Notes: generated from the sequence alone by a model not told the origin. 64,000 bases of DNA from Shewanella avicenniae (GCF_017354945.1 NZ_CP071503.1:3844001-3908000), one strand, 5' to 3'; positions 47,559-58,047 are shown, numbered from the stretch's first letter. Made by a program: numbers and translations.

Positions 47559-48734
47559 TTACAGGTAGTAAGCGTGCAGCGGAGGGAAACCGTTAAAGCA
47601 AACGGCTGAATAAGTGGTGGTATAAGCACCGGTGGTTAGCCAGTACAAACGGTCACCAATCTCTAGATCGTTCGGCAGACCGTAAGCATATTGCTCATAC
47701 ATGATGTCAGCACTGTCGCACGTTGGTCCAGCGATAACACAACGTTCCAAATCACCTTTCTTCTCAGTGAAGATCGGGAATTTAATCGCTTCATCCATGG
47801 TCTCGATCAAACCACTGAACTTACCTACGTCGGTAAATACCCAACGCTCAAGCGCCGTGTGCGATTTACGGCTAATCAATACCACTTCAGAGACCAATAC
47901 ACCGGCATTGGAGATCAGTGAACGACCTGGTTCCAAAATGATACGCGGCATATCTTCACCGAAATCTTCCATCAGGAAGTAGTGGATCTGCTCGGCATAA
48001 GTTTGCAGGCTGTTGGTTGGGTCAAGATAGTTTGCAGGGAAACCACCGCCCATGTTGATCATCTGCAGCACGATGCCATGCTCGTCACGCAAACGGTCAA
48101 AAATCATCTTTACTTTGGCAATTGCCGCATCCCACGCACCGATATCACGTTGCTGAGAACCCACGTGGAAAGAGATGCCGTAAGGCTCCAATCCCAGCTC
48201 TTTGGCCAGTACTAACAGTTCATATGCCATTTCGTTTTGGCAACCAAACTTACGTGACAGCGGCCAATCGGCAGTTTCTGTACCTTCAGTCAAAATACGC
48301 ACGTATACGCGAGAACCCGGTGCTTCTTCAGCAATCATACGTAGATCTGGCTCTGAGTCAGAGGCAAACATACGCACGCCGCGGTTATAAAACTCACGCA
48401 CATCTTTACGCTTTTTGATGGTGTTGCCGTAACTGACACGATCAGGCGTTACACCAATATCCATCACCATATCCAACTCGTAGATAGACGCGATATCAAA
48501 GTTTGAACCTTTATCACGCAGTAACGAGAGGATCTCTTTGGCAGGGTTCGCTTTAACAGCATAAAACACGTCAGCTTGTGGAAAAGCACCCACCATATCA
48601 TCGTACTGTTTAGAGATGATATTGGTATCAATCACCACAAATGGCGTTGGTTTGCTGTCAGCAAACGCCTTAATTTTGCTAAAAGTTTCGCTGTCGTAGT
48701 AATCAGCTACGTCAATAGCATGGAATTGGCTCAT
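47559..48734 (-). CDS. PLP-dependent ornithine decarboxylase, fold type III
   Basis: 391 residues of the alanine-racemase-like (eukaryotic ODC/LysA) fold rather than the SpeC fold. PLP Lys in FYAVKANPAKEIL (K64), GVRMFASDSEP, SFHVGSQQRD, MGGGFPANY, EPGRSLISN, and the active-site Cys with substrate-binding Asp in GPTCDSADIMYE. Makes putrescine from ornithine, possibly also cadaverine from lysine. ATG 48734; AGGAG upstream. The nearest polyamine-related gene is paeA, 3.7 kb away, not obviously linked. Confidence 0.9.
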   Translation of the reverse strand: MSQFHAIDVADYYDSETFSKIKAFADSKPTPFVVIDTNIISKQYDDMVGAFPQADVFYAVKANPAKEILSLLRDKGSNFDIASIYELDMVMDIGVTPDRVSYGNTIKKRKDVREFYNRGVRMFASDSEPDLRMIAEEAPGSRVYVRILTEGTETADWPLSRKFGCQNEMAYELLVLAKELGLEPYGISFHVGSQQRDIGAWDAAIAKVKMIFDRLRDEHGIVLQMINMGGGFPANYLDPTNSLQTYAEQIHYFLMEDFGEDMPRIILEPGRSLISNAGVLVSEVVLISRKSHTALERWVFTDVGKFSGLIETMDEAIKFPIFTEKKGDLERCVIAGPTCDSADIMYEQYAYGLPNDLEIGDRLYWLTTGAYTTTYSAVCFNGFPPLHAYYL

Positions 48735-49149
48735 TAGCCTTCATTCTCCTTAAGTGATGCGGCGATAAATACTAGCCGTGTCAGGTTGAAAAACGTGCGC
48801 AGTAGACGACATTTTTCTCTGTGATGCAATGAATTTTTGCCGTCAAAGAGTAAATTTTTATGCAGTTTGGCAATCGATTTTTACAACCTCAAAAAACGCG
48901 CTTAAAATCAATTTATTACCAATCAAAAGCAGCTGACTTAACTAACAACGTTATGCAATAAAGCACCACATTTATGTAACAAAATCCTGCTACTGCGCTG
49001 CACTCAACCGTCGCACTAACTGCAGAGTATAGATGATGGGGAGGTGATCTAAATGACAAGCCGATGTTTGCTAAGGAAAAGGAGTAAACAGAACTGAACA
49101 CTCAGCGCCGTCAGAGCCTATGAATGGCCCACGGCGCACGGTTTGACGA
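48735..49149. other. Spacer with a possible micro-gene and a GC hairpin
   Basis: 415 bases between the decarboxylase start and a periplasmic-protein gene stop. The left part is AT-rich and probably carries the decarboxylase promoter. It also holds a 14-codon frame with a near-perfect ribosome site (49053-49097) and a stem GCGCCGT/ACGGCGC with inner GCC/GGC (49105-49137), no T-run. Confidence 0.5.
49053..49097 (+). CDS. Possible 14-residue basic micropeptide
   Basis: ATG 49053 runs 14 codons to TGA, giving MTSRCLLRKRSKQN. The preceding GGAGGTGATC (49040-49049) is complementary to ten bases of the 16S rRNA 3' end at ideal spacing. The frame is followed directly by a GC-rich hairpin. No downstream + strand gene exists to be regulated, so a leader role is unlikely. 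It may be a chance sequence. Confidence 0.25.
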   Translation: MTSRCLLRKRSKQN

Positions 49150-49632
49150 TTATTTCATTAGCTCAGTGAGCACATATTTCAGTGCCTCGGCTTTATCAAA
49201 ATAGCGGATTTGGGTGACCTGCATTGCATCAACATCTAACAGTGCCGCAGTGCCTTTTGCTGCAGGGTAAAATTTAGTGGCCTCGCCCTCTTTATCAAGC
49301 GCAATCACGTAACTAAGTTCCTGCATTTTGGGTTGTGCCACAAATTTCAAAATGAGAGATGGCATGCCGCTGACATCGGCGACATACACCAAGCCTAACT
49401 GTTGCAACTGTGCAGTGGTCATGCCCTCTAGCGCGGTTCTGGCAACCTCGGCGCCATCCATCGATCGAGAAAATAAAATCCAGCGGGTTTTACTGTCAAC
49501 CACGATGGGTTGCTCAAATTGGTCTGCTAAAGCCAGCTCCGTCAAATGATCACCAATGGCGTACTCGCTTGCAGTGGTTAGCGAGCATTGCAACATAGTC
49601 AAAAAAAACAGCATTAGCTTTACTGATTTCAT
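49150..49632 (-). CDS. Periplasmic protein, unknown function
   Basis: 160 residues with a signal peptide (cleavage after ...LTTAS). The mature part has alternating strand/helix pattern (TRWILFSRSMDGAEVARTAL...LGLVYVADVSGMPSLILKFVAQPKM), suggestive of a thioredoxin-like fold but without CxxC. Seen as an uncharacterised protein in Shewanella-like genomes, I believe. No operon partner. Confidence 0.65.
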   Translation of the reverse strand: MKSVKLMLFFLTMLQCSLTTASEYAIGDHLTELALADQFEQPIVVDSKTRWILFSRSMDGAEVARTALEGMTTAQLQQLGLVYVADVSGMPSLILKFVAQPKMQELSYVIALDKEGEATKFYPAAKGTAALLDVDAMQVTQIRYFDKAEALKYVLTELMK

Positions 49633-49732
49633 CTCTTACCTTTGTCGTTCGTTGTATATTGAGAGCGCCAAATTGGCTAAAAATCACCATAGCACAATCT
49701 AAATTAATAAACTGCGGCTTAAGGAGCAAAGC

Positions 49733-50584
49733 ATGGCAGAAAATGGAATAGGTACTGAAATTGCCCAGTTACAACAAGTTTATCAAGTAGTTGTTGAATT
49801 TTTGGTGAATTACAGCTTTCAAATTATTGGTGCGCTGATCATCTTTTTGCTGGGTCTCTGGGTAGCAAATAAAGTTGCCACCCTTGTACGTAAGCAGATG
49901 GATAGCCACGATATCGACGTGACCCTAACGAGTTTCGTTAGCAATCTGGTGCGGCTGATTGTGATTATCATGGTGGCGGTGATCTGCCTCGGTAAACTGG
50001 GGATCAGTGTGACGCCTATGGTGGCCGCGATTGGTGCCGCATCGCTCGGTGCTGGTTTGGCGGTACAAGGCATGCTATCCAACTATGCCGCAGGGATTAC
50101 CATTATCGTCACTCGCCCATTCGTGGTGGGCAATACCATCACCATCAAAGAGATTACTGGGCAGGTGGAAGAGATCCATCTTGGGGTCACCACCCTCACC
50201 AATGAAGAAGGTGAGTTAATCAGTATCCCCAACAAACATATTGTGGGTGAAATCCTGCATAACTCATTTGAGAACAAGTTGGTTGAACTACATTTCAATG
50301 TCGATTTTCAGACAGATCCGCAACAGGTGATCAGCCTGATAGAACAGGTATTGCGAGCATTCAACCAAGTCGATACTTCGAAGCCACTGCAAGTCGGCAT
50401 TAATGATTTTTCAGACGCAGGATTTGGCTTTGGCGTGCGCTATTGGGTACCGACTGCCAGTTATTTTCAGGACAAATATAAAATAAATTTGGCGATTTGG
50501 AATGCGCTACAACATGCTGGCATCAACATTTCCACCCCTGTGAGAACGGTTATAATTGTGGAAAATCGGCCAAAAATTGACTGA
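49733..50584 (+). CDS. mscS: MscS, small-conductance mechanosensitive channel
   Basis: Heptameric inner-membrane channel that releases solutes on hypo-osmotic shock. 283 residues: three N-terminal helices, the pore helix TM3 with the Gly/Ala ridge AAIGAASLGAGLAVQGMLSNYAAGI, and the cytoplasmic beta domain (VGNTITIKEITGQVEEIHLGVTTLTNEEGELISIPN). Length and motif order match E. coli MscS. AAGGAGC precedes the start. Confidence 0.96.
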   Translation: MAENGIGTEIAQLQQVYQVVVEFLVNYSFQIIGALIIFLLGLWVANKVATLVRKQMDSHDIDVTLTSFVSNLVRLIVIIMVAVICLGKLGISVTPMVAAIGAASLGAGLAVQGMLSNYAAGITIIVTRPFVVGNTITIKEITGQVEEIHLGVTTLTNEEGELISIPNKHIVGEILHNSFENKLVELHFNVDFQTDPQQVISLIEQVLRAFNQVDTSKPLQVGINDFSDAGFGFGVRYWVPTASYFQDKYKINLAIWNALQHAGINISTPVRTVIIVENRPKID

Positions 50585-50739
50585 GTTCAATTTATTGACG
50601 AATTGTTGTATTTCGGACTGGCTTACGTTGGCAAAGCTAGGTAAATTGTCTCTGCTCATTAAGTGAGCTGCAGCTAATTTTTGCTGCTCCGTCTTTAATC
50701 TATTGGCATCAATTATCAACCAACAGAAGACAACAATTT

Positions 50740-50988
50740 ATGGTCCATCTACAAGAAAAATACCAAGAAAGGCGACGGACCGCCGTGCCAAATGAGGAAG
50801 TTTGGCATTCGCTCAATGCAGAGCAAAAAATGGCATTATATCGACTACAGGGATACGGTTATCGTTTGCTGTTTGTCAGACAGTTGTTCGCTGGTCCTTT
50901 AGCGATTATCGCTCAATTTGACCAACTGGCAACGATAAGCAGTGATGGTGCTGTCGATTTATCACCATCTATAACCTTGCGCGCCTAG
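50740..50988 (+). CDS. Small protein, unknown function
   Basis: 82 residues, cytoplasmic, moderately basic N-terminal half (KYQERRRTAVPNEEVWHSLNAEQKMALYRLQGYGYRLLFVR) and a hydrophobic central strand. Followed at once by a strong terminator, which supports a real transcription unit. I recognise no family; likely conserved in relatives. Confidence 0.6.
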   Translation: MVHLQEKYQERRRTAVPNEEVWHSLNAEQKMALYRLQGYGYRLLFVRQLFAGPLAIIAQFDQLATISSDGAVDLSPSITLRA

Positions 50989-50995
50989 CGCAAAA

Positions 50996-51026
50996 TAAAA
51001 AAGGGAAGCTCGGCTTCCCTTTTTTA
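50996..51026. terminator. Bidirectional terminator between small gene and argH
   Basis: AAGGGAAGC (51001-51009), TCG, GCTTCCCTT (51013-51021), with A-rich and T6 flanks. Ends both the small gene and the argCBFGH operon. Confidence 0.93.
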
Positions 51027-51049
51027 TTTATATCGCGTCATCAACTCGC

Positions 51050-52411
51050 TTATTTCTTCGCGGCTAACGCTGCTTTCACTTGTTGTACCGCAGTACCACC
51101 CAACACATCGCGTTTCTGCAAACAGGCTTCAATGGTCAGGTTCGGATAAACATCCTCGCCAATGACATTCGCAAAGCCTTGCAGTTGCTCCAGTGGCAAC
51201 TCTTCAATCGCTTTACCTTCGCTAATAGCTTGCACCACCACTTCGCCTACCACATGGTGCGCTTCGCGGAATGGCATGCCTTTACTCACCAAGTAGTCAG
51301 CCAATTCGGTGGCGTTAGCATAACCTTGCTGTGCCGCGGTGCGGGCGTTGTCGCGGTTCACTTTTACGCCTTCGAGCACCAATGCCGCCATTTTCAGACA
51401 CAAGCTCCAGCTGTCGATTACATCAAACAGCCCTTCTTTGTCTTCCTGCATGTCTTTGTTGTATGCCAGCGGCAGTGCTTTCATGGTGGTGAGAATGCCC
51501 ACCAGCGAACCATAAACCCGCCCGGCTTTACCGCGGATCAGCTCCAGCGCATCGGGGTTTTTCTTCTGTGGCATCAAAGATGAGCCGGAAGTGACGTTAT
51601 CCGCCAATTCGATAAAGTTGGCTTCGCCAGAGTTAAAGAAGATCATATCTTCTGCCATGCGGCTCAAATGCAACATGCTGATTGATGCGTTGGAACACAA
51701 CTCAACCACGTGGTCACGATCCGACACGCTATCTAAGCTGTTCAGTGTTGGCCCTGCAAAATTGAGGCTTTTTGCCAGCGCATAACGATCAATCGGATAA
51801 GCGGTACCGGCAAGTGCGCCGCTACCGAGTGGGCAAGTATTGAGGCGATTCATGGTGTCTTCGAGGCGAGAAATATCACGCTCAAACATCTCCACATAGG
51901 CCAGCGCCCAATGACCAAAGGTCACAGGTTGTGCCCGTTGCAGATGGGTATACCCAGGCATGACGGCATCGACCTCACGCGCAGCGACGGCGAGCATCTC
52001 TTGCCGTAAGCCTTGCAGTAATTCAAGCACAGCAGCGCCTTCCTCTTTACACCAGAGTTTCAAGTCAGTCGCGACTTGGTCGTTACGTGAACGGCCGGTG
52101 TGCAGCTTTTTGCCGAGATCGCCGACCTTTTCAATCAGCTTTTGCTCCACGAAACTGTGAATATCTTCGGCGCCGGAAGCAACGATCTGTGCTGGTTCAG
52201 CGCGTACTTCATCGAGCAGTTCCGCCAATGCTTGGTGCAACGCGCTTAGCTCATCGCTGGTCAGAATGCCGACACTAGCAATCGCCGTTGCCCACGCAAC
52301 AGAGCCTTGAATATCTTGCTCAACCAGTCGATAGTCCACTGGCAATGAGTCGTTGAACAGTTGAAACAGCTCGCTGCTAGGACCGCTGAATCTGCCACCC
52401 CATAACGCCAT
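51050..52411 (-). CDS. argH: ArgH, argininosuccinate lyase
   Basis: Last step of arginine synthesis (argininosuccinate to arginine + fumarate). 453 residues of the fumarase/aspartase superfamily: [10 protein letters not shown] start, [29 protein letters not shown], and signature [20 protein letters not shown]. Last gene of argCBFGH; a terminator-like hairpin lies just before it. Confidence 0.98.
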   Translation of the reverse strand: MALWGGRFSGPSSELFQLFNDSLPVDYRLVEQDIQGSVAWATAIASVGILTSDELSALHQALAELLDEVRAEPAQIVASGAEDIHSFVEQKLIEKVGDLGKKLHTGRSRNDQVATDLKLWCKEEGAAVLELLQGLRQEMLAVAAREVDAVMPGYTHLQRAQPVTFGHWALAYVEMFERDISRLEDTMNRLNTCPLGSGALAGTAYPIDRYALAKSLNFAGPTLNSLDSVSDRDHVVELCSNASISMLHLSRMAEDMIFFNSGEANFIELADNVTSGSSLMPQKKNPDALELIRGKAGRVYGSLVGILTTMKALPLAYNKDMQEDKEGLFDVIDSWSLCLKMAALVLEGVKVNRDNARTAAQQGYANATELADYLVSKGMPFREAHHVVGEVVVQAISEGKAIEELPLEQLQGFANVIGEDVYPNLTIEACLQKRDVLGGTAVQQVKAALAAKK

Positions 52412-52437
52412 GATAAATCCCTCGTATTTGGTTCAAT

Positions 52438-52461
52438 AAAAAAGGGCGCCGCGGCGCCCTT
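52438..52461 (-). terminator. Terminator-like hairpin between argG and argH
   Basis: Leftward AAGGGCGCC-GC-GGCGCCCTT (52442-52461) followed by six T. It begins 13 bases after the argG stop and ends about 27 bases before the argH start. It may lower argH transcription or protect the upstream mRNA. Confidence 0.75.
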
Positions 52462-52474
52462 GCGCTTTACTCGC

Positions 52475-53701
52475 TTACTTTTGGCTGTTAAGTGCGCGGA
52501 TGCGACTGGCCAGTGAGTACAGACGGATAAAGCCCTCAGCATGACTCTGATCGTAAACAACATCAGCACCAAAGGTTGCAAATGCTTCAGAATACAGGCT
52601 GTTAGGTGATCTTTTCTTAACTGCGGTGACTTGGCCTTTATAGAGTTTCAAGACCACTTCGCCGTTCACGTCTTTAGCTAAGGCTTCAGACGCCGCCACC
52701 AACGATTCACACAGAGGGGTGAACCAACGGCCGTCATACACTAAGTGCGACATTTGACCGGCAATCTGCTCGCGCCACGCGCGGCATGTTTTATCGAGTA
52801 CCAACTCTTCAATCGCACGCAGTGCTGCAACCATGACGGTGCCGCCCGGAGTTTCGTAGCAACCACGAGACTTCATCCCCACCATGCGGTTTTCGGTGAT
52901 ATCGACACGCCCAACACCATGTGGCGATGCAATAGCATTCAGCTTCAATACCACTTGATACGGTGTTAACGCTTCGCCGTTCACTTCAGTCACGCGGCAG
53001 TTTTCTACTTTCAGTGTGACGTATTCAGCTTCGTTTGGTGCGTCTTCTGGATCGGTCGTCCAAGTCCATACGGCTTTTGATGGCTCATTCCAAGTGCTTT
53101 CCAACTCGCCACCTTCGGTAGAGATGTGCCATGCGTTAGCATCACGGCTGTAGATCTTCGTGGCTGAAGCGGAGGTTTTGATATTACGTTCAGCCAAATA
53201 ATCCAACAGATCTTCACGGCTTTCCATGGTCCATTCACGCCATGGGGCGATGACAGCTAGATCCGGAGCTAGCGCGGCAAAGCAGCTTTCAAAACGGACT
53301 TGGTCGTTACCTTTACCAGTACAACCGTGACACAGTGCATCGGCGCCCACTTTGCGTGCCACTTCCACTTGCGCTTTGGCAATGATTGGACGCGCCATTG
53401 AGGTACCCAGCAAGTAAGTACCTTCGTACACAGCGCCAGTCGCGATGGTTGGGTAGATGTAGTCTTTAACCAGCTCTTCTTTTAAATCAACGATGTAACA
53501 TTCAGAAGCGCCTGATGCTAATGCTTTTTCTTTCAAGCCCACCAGCTCTTCTTCGCCTTGGCCTACGTCAGCACAAAAGGCAACGATTTCGCAGTTGTTA
53601 TAGTTTTCTTTCAGCCACGGGATAATGGCAGAAGTATCCAAGCCGCCGGAATATGCCAATACGACTTTTTTAACTTCGGTATTTTTCTTTGCGATAGACA
53701 T
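52475..53701 (-). CDS. argG: ArgG, argininosuccinate synthase
   Basis: Condenses citrulline and aspartate with ATP. 408 residues, the shorter bacterial class. N-terminal PP-loop [22 protein letters not shown], then GATHG-like [16 protein letters not shown], and [14 protein letters not shown] near the C-terminal half. AGGAAA ribosome site. Within argCBFGH, 31 bases after argF. Confidence 0.98.
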   Translation of the reverse strand: MSIAKKNTEVKKVVLAYSGGLDTSAIIPWLKENYNNCEIVAFCADVGQGEEELVGLKEKALASGASECYIVDLKEELVKDYIYPTIATGAVYEGTYLLGTSMARPIIAKAQVEVARKVGADALCHGCTGKGNDQVRFESCFAALAPDLAVIAPWREWTMESREDLLDYLAERNIKTSASATKIYSRDANAWHISTEGGELESTWNEPSKAVWTWTTDPEDAPNEAEYVTLKVENCRVTEVNGEALTPYQVVLKLNAIASPHGVGRVDITENRMVGMKSRGCYETPGGTVMVAALRAIEELVLDKTCRAWREQIAGQMSHLVYDGRWFTPLCESLVAASEALAKDVNGEVVLKLYKGQVTAVKKRSPNSLYSEAFATFGADVVYDQSHAEGFIRLYSLASRIRALNSQK

Positions 53702-53732
53702 GATTATTTCCTGAATTACAAGGCCGCAGCCA

Positions 53733-54638
53733 TCAACTTAATAGAGTTACCAGCACCGCATTTTGCGCATGCATCCGGTTTTGCGCTTGCTGAAGGATCA
53801 GCGAGCCTTCACCATCCATCACTTCATCGGTGACTTCAACGCCGCGGTGGGCAGGAAGACAGTGCATGAAGTATTTAACGTTGTACTTATCCATCATTTC
53901 GCGGGTCACTTGGTATTGACCAAATTTAGCCGCGATATCAGAAAGCTTGGTGTTATCACCCATGGATATCCAAGTGTCGGTATACACCGCATCACACTCT
54001 TCCAGTGCCGCAACATCAGACGTCAGCAGCAAACTGCCCCCGTGGGCGGCCGCTAACTGTTGTGCTTGGGTCACGACAAAACCATCTGGGAAGTGACCTT
54101 CTGGGCAGATCACTGTCATCCGCATACCAAGCACAGCCGCACCTAACATCAGTGAATGGGTCACGTTGTTGCCATCACCGATGTAGGCCAAGCTGACCTT
54201 CTTCAAATCACCTTCGTTTTCATACAAGGTGAGAAAATCCGCCAAGGCTTGGCATGGGTGAAACAGATCTGACAGCGCATTAATCACCGGCACCGAGCCA
54301 TATTCAGCCAGTTCTTCAATGGTGACATGGCTAAAAGTACGGGCAACGATGGCATCGGCCCATTGAGAAATATTACCTGCAAAGTCGGCTACCGACTCAC
54401 GCTTACCTAAAGCACCGTTTTGCTGATCCATGTAGACACAGTGGCCACCTAGCTTGTTGATCCCGATATCAAAGCTGACGCGAGTACGCAGTGAGGGCTT
54501 TTCAAACAGCATGACCACACTTTTGCCATCGAGCGCGGTGCGGTATTCCTCAGGTGCGGCTTTCATCTTCGTCGCCAGCTCTAACAGAGCCAACAGCTGC
54601 GACTGACTCAGTTCTTTCAGAGACAACAGGTGCTTCAT
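53733..54638 (-). CDS. argF: ArgF, ornithine carbamoyltransferase
   Basis: Forms citrulline from ornithine and carbamoyl phosphate. 301 residues. Carbamoyl phosphate motif [20 protein letters not shown], and the ornithine-binding HCLPAHRG are complete. ArgF lies inside the operon here, unlike E. coli. Starts 12 bases after argB. Confidence 0.97.
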   Translation of the reverse strand: MKHLLSLKELSQSQLLALLELATKMKAAPEEYRTALDGKSVVMLFEKPSLRTRVSFDIGINKLGGHCVYMDQQNGALGKRESVADFAGNISQWADAIVARTFSHVTIEELAEYGSVPVINALSDLFHPCQALADFLTLYENEGDLKKVSLAYIGDGNNVTHSLMLGAAVLGMRMTVICPEGHFPDGFVVTQAQQLAAAHGGSLLLTSDVAALEECDAVYTDTWISMGDNTKLSDIAAKFGQYQVTREMMDKYNVKYFMHCLPAHRGVEVTDEVMDGEGSLILQQAQNRMHAQNAVLVTLLS

Positions 54639-54650
54639 AATTCTTCCTTT

Positions 54651-55433
54651 CTATGGTTGTATTTGCGTGCCGATGTGCTCTCCCCGGGCCAGCGCAGCTA
54701 ATTGTGCTGCATCTCGCCATGAAGCAACCTGAACCGGCTGCCCCATCTGCTCGGCCACTTCTAATGCGGCCTCCACTTTCACTTTCATGCCTTTGGCAAT
54801 CACGCCTTGAGCCACCAGCTCAGCAATCTGTGCACGATTCAAACTACGCAACAGTTCACCCTTGCCATCAAGTACACCGGGTACATCTGACAACAGAATT
54901 AACTGACCATGCACTAACTTAGCCAACACAGTGGCGGCATCGTCGGCATTAACGTTGAGTAGCTCACCGTCAGTGGTCATCGCAATCGAGCTGACAATCG
55001 GCAACCAGCCTTGCGATAAAATAAATTTCAAATATGTGCCATCTTTTGGTGCGACCTGACCCACCATGCCCAGTCTTGGATCTTTGATGGTGGCATCAAC
55101 CAAATTGCCATCGGCTAAACTCAGGCCCACCACAGTGGCACCTGCTGCCGTTGCGGCACCTTGTAAGACTTTGTTTGAGGTACCGGCTAACGCCCCCACG
55201 ACGACCGGCATATGTTCTTTCGGGCTGACCCGCAGGCCATCGACCTTTTCAGAGACCATGCCGTTCGCTTGCAGCTGTTCATCCACCAGATAACCGCCGC
55301 CATGCACCAGCACAACTTTGCGGCCAGCGTTGACCATGTCCGCGGCGGTTTTCATCAAACCTTGCATGCCTTCAGGGCTTTGCATCAATGCGCCACCCAC
55401 TTTCAATACCAATACGGTGTCATTCGTGCTCAT
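54651..55433 (-). CDS. argB: ArgB, N-acetylglutamate kinase
   Basis: Phosphorylates N-acetylglutamate. 260 residues of the amino acid kinase fold, short form like E. coli (arginine-insensitive class by length): VLVLKVGGALMQ, VLVHGGGYLVDEQL, GLSLADGNL, and LLNVNADDAATVLA. GGAGA precedes the start; 24 bases after argC. Confidence 0.96.
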   Translation of the reverse strand: MSTNDTVLVLKVGGALMQSPEGMQGLMKTAADMVNAGRKVVLVHGGGYLVDEQLQANGMVSEKVDGLRVSPKEHMPVVVGALAGTSNKVLQGAATAAGATVVGLSLADGNLVDATIKDPRLGMVGQVAPKDGTYLKFILSQGWLPIVSSIAMTTDGELLNVNADDAATVLAKLVHGQLILLSDVPGVLDGKGELLRSLNRAQIAELVAQGVIAKGMKVKVEAALEVAEQMGQPVQVASWRDAAQLAALARGEHIGTQIQP

Positions 55434-55457
55434 GAGAATCTCTCCGAAGGCGTCACA

Positions 55458-56441
55458 TTAAGCCAATTGGTAATGAATCTTTATGCATTGCAATGCTTGG
55501 CTTGCTGCACCTTTCATTAAATTATCGATGGCGCTTGATACCACCAGATAACCGCTTTGCTCGTCATACTTCCAACCCAGAATGCAGTTTGGGGTCAGTA
55601 CAACGTCGTCCACTTTCGGGAAACGGTTATGCATTACTTTGACAATTTTAGAGTCATCGTAGACCGCATAGGCTGCGCTGATCTGCTCCGTGGTCGTGCC
55701 AGGCTTAAGTTGCACGGTAATGGTTGCCAAAATGCCACGCTTAAAATTGCCCAAGTGTGGGGTGAAAATCACTTCTTGCCCCAATTGCGTTGCAATTTCA
55801 GGTTGATGACGATGGCCAAGCACGCCATACGGTGTTAATGACACTTCACAAAAACTGGTATGCAGCTGCGCTTTACGGCCTGCACCGGTCACGCCACTCA
55901 CGGCATTGATCACCGGATAGGCATCAGTTAAAAATGGCTTCAATGGTTTAAGCGCGGTTAATGACGCAGTCGGATAACAACCGGGTACCGCAATCATGCG
56001 GGTGTTTTTTACCGCTTCGGCGTTCCACTCAGCCAAACCATACACCGCCTGGGCCAACACCTCAGGTTGGTTATGCTCAAAGCCATACCATTTTGGATAT
56101 TGCGCAGCATCGCTAAAACGATAGGCACCACTTAAATCAAATACGGCTAAACCTTGCTGATAAAAATAAGCAGCGAGTTCTAAACTGATCACATGTTCTG
56201 TAGCTAACACCACAGCATCGGCTTCATTCACAATGGCCGCTTTTGCTTCAGCTGTCAGTGGCTGTAAGCAATGAGTCACCTGCTGATAAACAGGATATAA
56301 GTCTGACAAGGCCTTGCCCTTATCCAGACTATTTTCCGATACATACAACCCTTGGATAGAGAGTTCAGCTTCCGCTTGAATAAGGGCTGTGATTTGGGCG
56401 CCGGTGTATCCGCTCGCACCGATAATGGCAATATTTTTCAT
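55458..56441 (-). CDS. argC: ArgC, N-acetyl-gamma-glutamyl-phosphate reductase
   Basis: NADPH-dependent third step. 327 residues: [13 protein letters not shown] nucleotide loop, catalytic Cys in VPGCYPTAS, and [12 protein letters not shown] with the His. First gene of argCBFGH, divergent from argE. A terminator-like hairpin sits 27 bases upstream of its start. Confidence 0.97.
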   Translation of the reverse strand: MKNIAIIGASGYTGAQITALIQAEAELSIQGLYVSENSLDKGKALSDLYPVYQQVTHCLQPLTAEAKAAIVNEADAVVLATEHVISLELAAYFYQQGLAVFDLSGAYRFSDAAQYPKWYGFEHNQPEVLAQAVYGLAEWNAEAVKNTRMIAVPGCYPTASLTALKPLKPFLTDAYPVINAVSGVTGAGRKAQLHTSFCEVSLTPYGVLGHRHQPEIATQLGQEVIFTPHLGNFKRGILATITVQLKPGTTTEQISAAYAVYDDSKIVKVMHNRFPKVDDVVLTPNCILGWKYDEQSGYLVVSSAIDNLMKGAASQALQCIKIHYQLA

Positions 56442-56467
56442 CGCACTCGCATCGCTATCTGATCAAT

Positions 56468-56493
56468 AAAAATGGGCAGCATGCTACTGCCCA
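56468..56493 (-). terminator. Terminator-like hairpin in the argC leader
   Basis: Leftward TGGGCAG (56493-56487) pairs with CTGCCCA (56479-56473) across a 7-base loop and is followed by five T. It ends 26 bases before the argC start codon, inside the operon's leader. No short Arg-rich leader peptide could be seen upstream. Confidence 0.6.
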
Positions 56494-56642
56494 ATAAAAC
56501 TGCACGCTGTTTAGTTTAACGCCACTAGGATTATTCGCAGCTATTATTTTTATGGTTCTGTGTTTAAGGCCGCGTTGACTAAACATGCTGCAGCATCAGC
56601 TTTCTGATGACACTTATCAGAATTGTTTGCTAGACTACCACA

Positions 56643-56681
56643 AAAGCCTATTTATGCAATATATGTGAATAGATATATTTG
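56643..56681. promoter_or_regulatory. Tandem ArgR-box-like sites upstream of argE
   Basis: Two 18-bp degenerate ARG boxes separated by 3 bp, the classical ArgR layout: the left one keeps the ATGCA half with AAT, the right one the TGTGAAT half followed by an A/T-rich centre. They end 15 bp before the argE ATG and lie between the divergent argE and argC. Each matches the consensus well in only one half. Confidence 0.5.
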
Positions 56682-56696
56682 GAGTGTTTTTAACAA

Positions 56697-57854
56697 ATGC
56701 GCAATAAACAGCCAACCCTCGCCCAAAGTTTTGCTGCGCTTCTCGCCGCACCGTCTATCAGCGCGATTGATGCGAGCCAAGATCAATCCAATAAGCCCGT
56801 ACTTGACTTGTTATGCAATTGGTTTGGCGACTTAGGCTTTCAATGCCAACAACAAGCGGTGGCCAATACGCGCGACAAACACAATTTTGTGGCCACCCTT
56901 GGTCAAGGGAACGGGGGATTGTTGCTTGCGGGGCACACAGATACCGTGCCGTTTGATGAGGGTCAGTGGCAAGTAGATCCCTTTAAGCTGACCGAAAAGG
57001 ATGGCAAGTGGTATGGCTTAGGTAGCTGCGATATGAAAGGCTTTTTTGCACTGATATTAGAAGCACTCAAAGAGATACCGCTCGATAAACTGCAACGACC
57101 GCTGCATATTTTGGCCAGTGCCGACGAAGAAACCACCATGAATGGTGCAAAGGCCTTTGCAGCTAATGCCGCAATCAAGCCTGAATATGCCATCATTGGC
57201 GAACCCACCAGTTTGCGCCCGGTGTATATGCATAAAGGGCATCTTGCCCAAGGGATCCGCATTGTCGGCCGTAGCGGTCATTCATCCGATCCCGCCAAAG
57301 GACTAAACGCCATTGATATTATGCATTTGGTGATTGGCCAACTGCTGAAACTACGCCAGCATCTGGCAGAAAATTACCGTGAAAACGCCTTTAGCGTGCC
57401 CTATCCCACCATGAACTTTGGCCATATTCATGGGGGTGATGCCGCCAACCGGATCTGTGGTTGCTGCGACCTGCATTTGGACATTCGGCCACTACCGGGG
57501 ATTGCCCTGCAAGATTTGGAACTGATGCTGCATCAATATCTGAAGCCGGTAGTCAGCCAGTATCCGGGGGCAGTTACCATTTCAACTTTATATCCGGGCA
57601 ATGAAGCGTTTAAAGACTCGGCAGATTCTGCATGGAGTCAATTAGTGGCATCACTCGCAGGCAATGCGCCGGAAGTGGTGAACTATGCGACTGAAGCCCC
57701 ATATATTCGCCAGTTAGGTTGCCATACATTAGTGTTAGGGCCTGGCAGTATTGAGCAGGCGCATCAACCCGATGAATATATGGCACAAGATCAACTTAAG
57801 CCCACCGTTGAGTTACTTCGCAAACTTATTTGGCATGCCTGCATAAAGGATTAA
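56697..57854 (+). CDS. argE: ArgE, acetylornithine deacetylase
   Basis: Zn-dependent M20-family enzyme releasing ornithine. 385 residues: LLAGHTDTVPFDEG, GSCDMKGFFA, ASADEETTMNGA with the catalytic Glu, and the dimerisation domain with RSGHSSDPAKGLNAIDI. Divergent from the argCBFGH operon. ATG 56697; the GGAG site is 12 bases upstream, rather far. Confidence 0.97.
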   Translation: MRNKQPTLAQSFAALLAAPSISAIDASQDQSNKPVLDLLCNWFGDLGFQCQQQAVANTRDKHNFVATLGQGNGGLLLAGHTDTVPFDEGQWQVDPFKLTEKDGKWYGLGSCDMKGFFALILEALKEIPLDKLQRPLHILASADEETTMNGAKAFAANAAIKPEYAIIGEPTSLRPVYMHKGHLAQGIRIVGRSGHSSDPAKGLNAIDIMHLVIGQLLKLRQHLAENYRENAFSVPYPTMNFGHIHGGDAANRICGCCDLHLDIRPLPGIALQDLELMLHQYLKPVVSQYPGAVTISTLYPGNEAFKDSADSAWSQLVASLAGNAPEVVNYATEAPYIRQLGCHTLVLGPGSIEQAHQPDEYMAQDQLKPTVELLRKLIWHACIKD

Positions 57855-58047
57855 CATAGCTTTAGCGAATGCCGCAGCAGTTAGCGAATAATGCAGCCTG
57901 CGGCAATATTCCCAGCAAAAAAATATCGATTCTGCAACGGCGCTCGTCACATTTGTATTACAAGTTGACCAACAGGCAGGTGGATAGGTATCGTGGTGGG
58001 TTCTGGTTTTTACTTACCAAAGCCCTTCATTAATGGAGTGAGAAACA

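Noticed and set aside
50507..50719. 70-codon leftward frame over the mscS end
   Set aside because: Shadow of mscS and its 3' spacer; no start signal.
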